NCBI GenBank assembly: GCA_937936675.1
Contig: CALDDL010000305.1
Coordinates: 1-20,921 of the forward strand
Source of the DNA: an uncultured bacterium
Lineage (GTDB): Bacteria > Bacteroidota > Ignavibacteria > Ignavibacteriales > Melioribacteraceae
DNA: 20,921 nucleotides
Direction: 5' to 3'
Positions 15,687 to 20,921 of this stretch are shown one piece after another. The stretch's first letter is position 1. The number at the start of each line of letters is the position of its first letter. A program made the translations under genes and the position numbers. Under the pieces are notes generated by a model. That model did not search any database, was not told where the DNA came from, and worked only from the letters and a program-made list of their open reading frames with translations.

Positions 15687-15923
15687 ATGGCAAATACAGT
15701 TCACAATCCGATACCTGATCTCGTAAATGATGAGATCTATGAAATTCTAGTTTCGAGAGAGTTAATTGATGTTAAGTCTGTCCGTGATTATATCATACGG
15801 AAAAAATTCAGATCTCTCAGAAATAGAAATTTCAATTCAACCGATGCGATCGATGCAGTAAGGAGCGAATATCCGTATCTTCAATTTGATACCATTCGCA
15901 AGATCGTATATCAAACAAAATAA
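15687..15923 (+). CDS. Small hypothetical protein, 78 residues, helical and basic in the middle
   Basis: I do not recognise the family. An upstream in-frame ATG at 15675 would give 82 residues, but GGAGGG (15677-15682) lies between the two ATGs and fits ATG 15687, which I prefer. The protein looks all-helical: LVNDEIYEILVSRELI, then a basic segment DYIIRKKFRSLRNRNF, then TDAIDAVRSEYPYL and FDTIRKIVYQ. The basic middle and the helical pattern would suit a small nucleic-acid-binding or regulatory protein, but this is only a guess. There is no signal peptide, membrane segment or cysteine. It stands alone, with 168 bases before and 359 bases after it without a gene. The very good ribosome-binding site and clean frame support it as real. 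Confidence 0.68.
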   Translation: MANTVHNPIPDLVNDEIYEILVSRELIDVKSVRDYIIRKKFRSLRNRNFNSTDAIDAVRSEYPYLQFDTIRKIVYQTK

Positions 15924-15952
15924 ATAATCCTTAATATATGCTGTAATCTTAT

Positions 15953-15986
15953 GTGAACGTTTGGTTTGTCCGAGCCAGGCGTTCAC
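15953..15986. repeat. Strong 12-bp inverted repeat (hairpin)
   Basis: GTGAACGTTTGG (15953-15964) pairs with CCAGGCGTTCAC (15975-15986) over all twelve positions, with two G-T wobbles, around a 10-base loop. It lies 29 bases after the small gene's stop. The downstream TAAATTTT is a poor T run, so a simple terminator is not the best reading. Confidence 0.7.
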
Positions 15987-16081
15987 TAAATTTTATAAAA
16001 TCCTTTCAAATATAAAAGCATAACCTCCGTTGCTACTTCACCAAAACTTGATGATGTATCGGTTGATAGTCTTGTAGTTAT

Positions 16082-16112
16082 AAACCCATGAACAAGTTTG
16101 TTAGGTTTTTTT
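16082..16112 (+). terminator. Possible rho-independent terminator within the hppA upstream gap
   Basis: AAACC (16082-16086) pairs with GGTTT (16104-16108); inside, AACA and TGTT can pair, with an unequal internal loop. Seven T residues follow from 16106. The stem is weak, and the region also reads as part of a minus-strand remnant, so the call is tentative. Confidence 0.35.
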
Positions 16113-16282
16113 CAAGGATAATTAAGTAATTATTAACCCACCACATAAGTCTTAATTTGTTCAGATAAAAGATGTATTTCTCTTATATTATTATTAATTT
16201 TGATAGATTTTTAAGAAATAGCTTTTCTCCCAAATGTCATTATTAATTGTCATGTTAAATAAATGTATAATGGAGTAAAAAT

Positions 16283-18475
16283 ATGGTTAGTGGTTTATTC
16301 TGGATTGTACCCGCTTCCTCTGTAATAGCTCTCTTTTTCGCATTTCTATTCTATAAAGAGATGATGAAACAGAGCGAAGGATCAGCAAAGATGGCAGAAA
16401 TTGCATCACACGTAAGAGTAGGGGCAATGGCTTATCTGAAACAGCAGTACAAAGTTGTTGGTATGTTTTTCGTTGGTATCACAATAGTATTTGCAGTAAT
16501 GGCTTATGGATTTAAGGTTCAAAATGAATGGGTACCATTTGCCTTTATAACCGGTGGGTTCTTTTCGGGATTAGCAGGATTTTTCGGAATGAAAACCGCT
16601 ACCCAAGCATCTGCTCGTACGGCTTTTGCTGCTCAAGATTCTCTTAATAAAGGTCTTAAAGTCGCTTTCAGAAGCGGTGCGGTTATGGGTCTTGTGGTAG
16701 TTGGTCTTGGTCTTCTTGATATCTCAATTTGGTATCTTGTTCTAAATTATTTTATTCAAGAATTAGGCGATGGACATAAATTAGTTGTGATAACTACAAC
16801 AATGTTAACCTTTGGAATGGGTGCTTCCACACAAGCATTATTTGCAAGAGTGGGTGGCGGAATTTTCACCAAAGCTGCTGATGTGGGCGGAGATTTGGTA
16901 GGAAAAGTAGAAAGCGGTATTCCAGAAGATGATCCTCGTAATCCTGCTACAATTGCAGATAACGTAGGCGATAATGTAGGTGATGTTGCGGGTATGGGTG
17001 CGGATTTATACGAATCATATTGTGGTTCAATATTAGCAACCGCAGCACTTGGTGCCGCGGCATTTATGGAAACTCCCGATCTTCAATTCAAAGCAGTTAT
17101 AGCTCCAATGTTAATTGCGGCAGTAGGAATTATACTTTCTATTATGGGAATTTTTGTTGTAAGAACGAAAGAAGATGCTACACAAAAAGATTTATTAAAT
17201 GCACTTGGTAATGGAATCAATTTTAGCTCCGTTCTTATAGTTATTTTCTCGGCTCTTATAGTTAATCTATTAGGATTCGATAATGCATGGGGAATTTGGG
17301 GTTCGATAGTATCAGGTCTTCTTACCGGTATTATTATCGGTAAAGCAACTGAATATTATACATCACAATCATATAGTCCTACACGCAAAGTTGCCGAAAG
17401 TTCAGGTACAGGTCCGGCAACAGTAATTATATCCGGTTTAGGTTTAGGAATGCTTTCAACGGCAGTTCCTGTATTGGCAGTAGCAATCGGAACAATTTTC
17501 GCATTCTTATTTGCATCGGGATTCGATTTTGCAAATTCAAGTATGGGACTTTATGGAGTTGGAATTGCGGCAGTTGGAATGCTTTCGACACTCGGTATCA
17601 CACTTGCAACAGATGCTTATGGTCCAATAGCAGATAATGCAGGCGGAAACGCTGAAATGAGCGGACTCGGAAAAGAAGTAAGAAGAAGAACAGATGCACT
17701 CGATTCACTTGGCAATACTACCGCTGCAACAGGTAAGGGATTTGCAATCGGTTCGGCAGCTCTTACGGCTCTCGCTCTTTTAGCTTCTTATGTAGAAGAG
17801 ATCAAAATTGCTTTAATCAGAGCGGGTCAAGTAACATTAACGTTTACAGACGGAGTAATTAAAGAAACATCTAAAGCAAATCTTACTGACTTTATGAATT
17901 ATTATGAAGTGCATTTAATGAATCCGAAAGTATTGATAGGAGTATTTATCGGTTCAATGATGGCATTTGTATTCTGCGGATTGACAATGAATGCAGTAGG
18001 AAGAGCAGCCGGCAAGATGGTTGATGAAGTAAGAAGACAATTCAGAGAATTCCCGGGAATATTAAAAGGAACTCAAGAACCTGATTATGCTACTTGCGTT
18101 GCAATCTCTACGAAAGGCGCACAGCACGAGATGATTGTTCCATCCGTATTAGCTATACTTACTCCTATCCTTACCGGTGTAATTTTTGGTGTTACAGGTG
18201 TAATGGGATTATTAGTTGGCGGACTAGGAACCGGATTCGTATTAGCAATCTTTATGGCTAATGCAGGCGGTGCTTGGGATAATGCTAAAAAATATGTTGA
18301 AGAAGGTAATCTCGGCGGTAAAGGTTCTGATGCTCATAAAGCAACAGTAATCGGCGATACCGTTGGCGATCCTTTCAAAGATACTTCAGGACCAAGCTTA
18401 AATATTCTTATTAAATTAATGAGTATGGTAGCTATAGTTTTCGCAGGTCTTACAGTAGCATTTAGTGTATTATAA
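16283..18475 (+). CDS. hppA: Membrane-bound ion-translocating pyrophosphatase, K+-dependent type
   Basis: A 730-residue integral membrane enzyme, full length for the family, that couples hydrolysis of pyrophosphate in the cytoplasm to H+ or Na+ pumping across the inner membrane. About sixteen helices are expected. The pyrophosphate site is clear: DVGGDLVGKVE (200-210), EDDPRNPATIADNVGDNVGD (215-234), and the second acidic cluster DAYGPIADNAGGNAEM (444-459) and DTVGDPFKDTSGPSLN near the end. The K+ switch reads GNTTAATGKG: Ala481 and Gly484 occupy the positions that are Lys and Thr in K+-independent enzymes, so K+ stimulation is predicted. Glu244 in GADLYESY is present, but Na+ versus H+ transport cannot be decided. 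GGAG at 16272-16275 sets the ATG; a strong terminator follows. Confidence 0.97.
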   Translation: MVSGLFWIVPASSVIALFFAFLFYKEMMKQSEGSAKMAEIASHVRVGAMAYLKQQYKVVGMFFVGITIVFAVMAYGFKVQNEWVPFAFITGGFFSGLAGFFGMKTATQASARTAFAAQDSLNKGLKVAFRSGAVMGLVVVGLGLLDISIWYLVLNYFIQELGDGHKLVVITTTMLTFGMGASTQALFARVGGGIFTKAADVGGDLVGKVESGIPEDDPRNPATIADNVGDNVGDVAGMGADLYESYCGSILATAALGAAAFMETPDLQFKAVIAPMLIAAVGIILSIMGIFVVRTKEDATQKDLLNALGNGINFSSVLIVIFSALIVNLLGFDNAWGIWGSIVSGLLTGIIIGKATEYYTSQSYSPTRKVAESSGTGPATVIISGLGLGMLSTAVPVLAVAIGTIFAFLFASGFDFANSSMGLYGVGIAAVGMLSTLGITLATDAYGPIADNAGGNAEMSGLGKEVRRRTDALDSLGNTTAATGKGFAIGSAALTALALLASYVEEIKIALIRAGQVTLTFTDGVIKETSKANLTDFMNYYEVHLMNPKVLIGVFIGSMMAFVFCGLTMNAVGRAAGKMVDEVRRQFREFPGILKGTQEPDYATCVAISTKGAQHEMIVPSVLAILTPILTGVIFGVTGVMGLLVGGLGTGFVLAIFMANAGGAWDNAKKYVEEGNLGGKGSDAHKATVIGDTVGDPFKDTSGPSLNILIKLMSMVAIVFAGLTVAFSVL

Positions 18476-18499
18476 AAAAAGTAATTAGTAATAAAAAAG

Positions 18500-18535
18500 A
18501 AACCGTCCCGATGATAAATCAGGGCGGTTTTTTTA
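18500..18535. terminator. Strong, probably bidirectional terminator after hppA
   Basis: AAACCGTCC (18500-18508) pairs with GGGCGGTTT (18522-18530), with one T-G wobble, extended by GAT/ATC after a single mismatch, and followed by a T run to 18534. The A run before the stem makes it a terminator in the opposite sense as well, serving the convergent small membrane protein gene. Confidence 0.93.
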
Positions 18536-18575
18536 TTTTAAATAAATCATTTTATAAATAGAAGATCAAAAATTC

Positions 18576-19010
18576 TCAACCATATTGATTGAATCCTTGC
18601 ATCTGATAAACCGATGTAAAAAGCGGTATTAGAATAGCGAAGAAAAGAATGATCATAAGAACCATAATAACAAGCGAGATAATGATAATAATTTTCGACA
18701 AACGGAAGTACTTTGCCTGTAACTCAAAACCCAATCTCATTGCATGAGCATTATTGGTTAGTTTAAAATTATCGAACTGATCGGCAGCTTCTCTCATTCT
18801 TAAACCTATTAAAATAAGAGGAATACCTACGATCGCCCCGATTATAGAAAGGCATTGAAGCGCACCATAGATAATAATAAATATACCCACGAAACGCATA
18901 TCTTTGGTCATTTCATTGAAAGTAATTTGAAACATGGAAGGGGGACGAAACGAAGTATTGGAATTTGGCTGATTGTCTGTATCTAAATTGATATCTGTAA
19001 AGTCATCCAT
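18576..19010 (-). CDS. Small membrane protein, DUF5362-like
   Basis: A 144-residue protein with an acidic, Asn-rich N-terminal tail (about 1-35), a hydrophobic block at about 40-68 (FVGIFIIIYGALQCLSIIG, then GIPLILIGLRM) that probably forms two helices, a central amphipathic region with AADQFDNF and a final long membrane helix at about 106-130. The SIIGAIVGIPLILIGLRMREAA pattern recalls the DUF5362 family of Bacteroidota; that name is given from memory and is tentative. No catalytic motif is seen. The gene is convergent with hppA, sharing its terminator, and divergent from the aldo/keto reductase across 98 bases. Function unknown; probably an inner-membrane protein. Confidence 0.7.
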   Translation of the reverse strand: MDDFTDINLDTDNQPNSNTSFRPPSMFQITFNEMTKDMRFVGIFIIIYGALQCLSIIGAIVGIPLILIGLRMREAADQFDNFKLTNNAHAMRLGFELQAKYFRLSKIIIIISLVIMVLMIILFFAILIPLFTSVYQMQGFNQYG

Positions 19011-19108
19011 TTAACAGCTCCATTTTTGTTTTATATAAATATAATGGAAAAGAATAATTTTATCATCTATTTTATTATTTTTAATAGTTAATTAATCAGG
19101 AGGTAAAA

Positions 19109-20080
19109 ATGGAATATAAATTTCTCGGAAGAACAGGATTAAAAGTCTCTTCAATCTGTTTGGGAACAATGAATTTCGGACCATTCACAACGGAAGAAGA
19201 TAGCAAAGCAATAATGAATAAAGCATTAGAGCTTGATATTAATTTTTTTGATACTGCAAATGTGTATGGTGCGGAAAAAGGAGTAGGGGTTACGGAAGAA
19301 ATTCTCGGCAGATGGTTTGATGAAGATAAATCGAGAAGAGATAAAGTTGTGCTTGCTACTAAAGTATTCGGAAAAATGGGCGAAGGAATTAATGATAAAA
19401 AACTTTCTGCCTACCATATTAAAAAAGCATGCGAAGATAGTCTAAGAAGATTAAAGACAGACCATATTGATCTTTATCAGATGCATCATATAGATAGAGA
19501 TGCTCCTTGGGACGAGATTTATCAGGCAATGGATCAATTAATTCAAGAGGGGAAAGTTATTTATATCGGCAGCTCTAATTTTGCAGCATGGAATATTACA
19601 GAAGCAGTTTATAAAGCAAAAGAAAGGCATTCGCTAGGTATTGTTTCCGAACAGAGCATTTATAGCTTGCGTAATCGTCATATTGAGTTAGAAGTTTTAC
19701 CCGCATGCAAAGCGTTTGGTATAGGTGTAATTCCATGGAGTCCTCTTGCCGGCGGGTTGCTCTGCGGTGTATTAGAAAAAGCATCCGAAGGGAGAAGAAC
19801 CCGCGAAGCTTTACAGAAATCGGTAGAAAAATTAAGACCGCAAATTGAACAATATGAAGCATTATGTAAAGAGATTAATCTTAAGCCCGCTGATGTAGCT
19901 CTTGCATGGGTAATGAATAATCCAATTATAACATCGCCAATTGTAGGACCGCGAACAGTCGAACAGTTAGAAGAAAATGCAAAAGTGGTGGATATTAGAT
20001 TAAGCGAAGATACATTGAAAAAATTAGACGAGATATGGCCGGGACCCGGTAATCAAGCACCTGAAGCGTATGCTTGGTAA
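19109..20080 (+). CDS. Aldo/keto reductase
   Basis: A 323-residue NAD(P)H-dependent oxidoreductase of the (beta/alpha)8 barrel type that reduces aldehydes or ketones in the cytoplasm. The catalytic tetrad is complete: Asp48 and Tyr53 (FFDTANVYG), Lys85 (LATKVFG) and His126 (DLYQMHH). Further family marks are GRTGLKVSSICLGTM near the start, YIGSSNF in the middle and the cofactor segment ending in SPIVGPRTVEQLEENAK. It resembles the YajO/Tas/YhdN-like branch, with a length normal for it. AGGAGGT (19098-19104) gives a strong ribosome-binding site that fixes the ATG. It appears to be a single gene. The physiological substrate is not predictable. Confidence 0.96.
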   Translation: MEYKFLGRTGLKVSSICLGTMNFGPFTTEEDSKAIMNKALELDINFFDTANVYGAEKGVGVTEEILGRWFDEDKSRRDKVVLATKVFGKMGEGINDKKLSAYHIKKACEDSLRRLKTDHIDLYQMHHIDRDAPWDEIYQAMDQLIQEGKVIYIGSSNFAAWNITEAVYKAKERHSLGIVSEQSIYSLRNRHIELEVLPACKAFGIGVIPWSPLAGGLLCGVLEKASEGRRTREALQKSVEKLRPQIEQYEALCKEINLKPADVALAWVMNNPIITSPIVGPRTVEQLEENAKVVDIRLSEDTLKKLDEIWPGPGNQAPEAYAW

Positions 20081-20128
20081 TGAATTATTTAGACAAAGGT
20101 AAGAATTAATCTCGCTGCCAAAGCTTTG

Positions 20129-20150
20129 TTTTCTAAAGATTTTTAGAAAA
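20129..20150 (+). terminator. Weak AT-rich hairpin after the aldo/keto reductase
   Basis: TTTTCTAAA (20129-20137) pairs with TTTAGAAAA (20142-20150) around a GATT loop. Just before it is the perfect palindrome CAAAGCTTTG (20119-20128). The stem has a single G-C pair, so its strength as a terminator is doubtful. Confidence 0.35.
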
Positions 20151-20176
20151 ATTTTGAAATTTATTAAAAGAATAAA

Positions 20177-20206
20177 TTGAAATAATATTTTTAGCATCAA
20201 TAAAAT
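20177..20206 (+). promoter_or_regulatory. Putative sigma70-type promoter for the dipeptidyl peptidase gene
   Basis: TTGAAA (20177-20182) and TAAAAT (20201-20206) with an 18-base spacer lie about 50 bases before the ATG at 20258. The match is fair and the background is AT-rich. Confidence 0.4.
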
Positions 20207-20257
20207 GTAATAACAGAGTTATCCGCAATTAAGCACTTATTTAATTTGGAGAAATAA

Positions 20258-20921
20258 ATGAACAACAAGAAACTGCTTTTTATTGTAGCAATATTATTTT
20301 CTGCTTCATTATTTCATTATGGTGATGTAAATGCGCAGAAGAAAAAATTGACATATAAACAGGTATTTAATTTTGCAGAGCCGAGATTAACGGGACAAGT
20401 GCCGCGTATCGATTCATGGCTTGATAAAGATAATTATCTAGAGGCTAAAGCCGATCCCACCGTCCCCGGCTCAAAAATTGTCTTATGGAAGGTAAATGCA
20501 AAATCTGGTAAGTCCGAAGTATATGTTGATTATCCATCATTAAATGCTCAACTGCCTGAAGGATATTCGGTAGAAAGAGCTGATCTTAAAATGCCCGATT
20601 ATTCGGCATTTATTTTTAATAAAAAAAATAACCTTTATTACTATTCTGCTACTGCAAAAGAATTTAAGCAATTAACAAAAGATGAAGCTTCGGAAGTTAA
20701 TCCTAAATTTTCTCCAAATGGAAAATTCGTTGCTTATACAAAAGATCTAAATCTATATGTATATGATATAGAAAAAGAATCTGAAACAAAATTAACAGAA
20801 GATGGCGGCGGATTAATATATAATGGATATGCTTCGTGGATCTATTATGAAGAGATACTTGGGCGTGCCTCTCGTTACGCTGCATTCTGGTGGTCGCCTA
20901 AGAGTGATAAAATTTCTTTTA
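20258..20921 (+). CDS. Dipeptidyl peptidase IV (S9B family), 3'-partial
   Basis: The first 221 codons of an exported serine peptidase, cut by the window end. A signal peptide (about 1-27, ending DVNAQ) is followed by the DPPIV N-terminal beta-propeller. Recognisable family segments are VNPKFSPNGKFVAYTKDLNLYVYD (about 147-170) and, most telling, SWIYYEEILGR (193-203), whose Glu198-Glu199 pair matches the Glu-Glu motif that holds the free N-terminus of peptide substrates; WWSPKSDKISF follows as in the family. The catalytic Ser/Asp/His domain would lie beyond the window. Expected role: removal of X-Pro or X-Ala dipeptides from peptides in the periplasm. GGAG (20248-20251) sits six bases before the ATG. 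Confidence 0.92.
   Translation, partial: MNNKKLLFIVAILFSASLFHYGDVNAQKKKLTYKQVFNFAEPRLTGQVPRIDSWLDKDNYLEAKADPTVPGSKIVLWKVNAKSGKSEVYVDYPSLNAQLPEGYSVERADLKMPDYSAFIFNKKNNLYYYSATAKEFKQLTKDEASEVNPKFSPNGKFVAYTKDLNLYVYDIEKESETKLTEDGGGLIYNGYASWIYYEEILGRASRYAAFWWSPKSDKISF

Larger units (their letters stand above)
15924..16282. other. 359-base gap with a strong hairpin and a minus-strand coding-like remnant
   Basis: No complete gene is seen. The gap holds a 12-bp hairpin (15953-15986), an AT-rich palindrome (15990-16001), a 41-codon minus-strand open stretch (about 15989-16111) without a plausible start, and a hairpin with a T run (16082-16112). The last 170 bases before hppA are AT-rich with GGAG at 16272-16275 as its ribosome-binding site. 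No convincing promoter for hppA was found. Confidence 0.6.

Noticed and set aside
15953..15986. Integron attC site
   Set aside because: The stem ends do not show the RYYYAAC/GTTRRRY core sites and no integrase or cassette array is near.
16266..16271. TATAAT before hppA as a promoter
   Set aside because: TTGTCA upstream is only 13 bases away and the predicted RNA start would cut off the GGAG ribosome-binding site at 16272-16275.

Overview
The window is AT-rich (roughly one third G+C by eye) and shows no rRNA, tRNA, CRISPR array, insertion sequence or phage gene. A carboxypeptidase-regulatory-domain TonB receptor, a propeller/Y_Y_Y sensor histidine kinase, a lamin-tail-domain secreted protein with a FlgD-like C-terminus, a membrane pyrophosphatase and an S9B dipeptidyl peptidase together point to a Gram-negative of the Bacteroidota/Chlorobiota side, most likely the Ignavibacteria. 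This placement is an inference from gene content and style, not from a marker gene.

Layout. 1-1515 (minus): a partial FAD-linked oxidase (GlcD/D-lactate dehydrogenase type) preceded by a tiny Trm112-like protein. 1700-5840 (plus): a Prx6-type peroxiredoxin with its own promoter and terminator, a polytopic MATE/ANKH-like transporter, a secreted lamin-tail-domain protein and a PAP2-type membrane phosphatase. 5851-8917 (plus): a stand-alone cobalamin-binding protein with CarH-type motifs, translationally coupled to an exported GH13 amylase. 8906-11599 (minus): a lipoprotein and TonB-dependent receptor pair. 11669-15518 (plus, divergent): a 1071-residue propeller histidine kinase and its NarL-type response regulator, the latter broken by a -1 frameshift in a G run. 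15687-16282: a small orphan protein followed by a structured intergenic region holding a minus-strand coding-like remnant. 16283-20921: K+-dependent membrane pyrophosphatase hppA, a small membrane protein (minus), an aldo/keto reductase, and the N-terminal part of a dipeptidyl peptidase IV.

How they may work together. The GH13 enzyme, TonB receptor/lipoprotein pair and divergent propeller two-component system lie within 9 kb and could form a small alpha-glucan sensing, uptake and breakdown locus without SusD. That is an inference; the receptor ligand cannot be read from sequence. The most unusual items are the CarH-like cobalamin sensor lacking any DNA-binding domain, the frameshifted regulator, a Ser/Pro-rich insert inside the FAD oxidase, and the structured element upstream of hppA. 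The rest looks like ordinary housekeeping and envelope genes.
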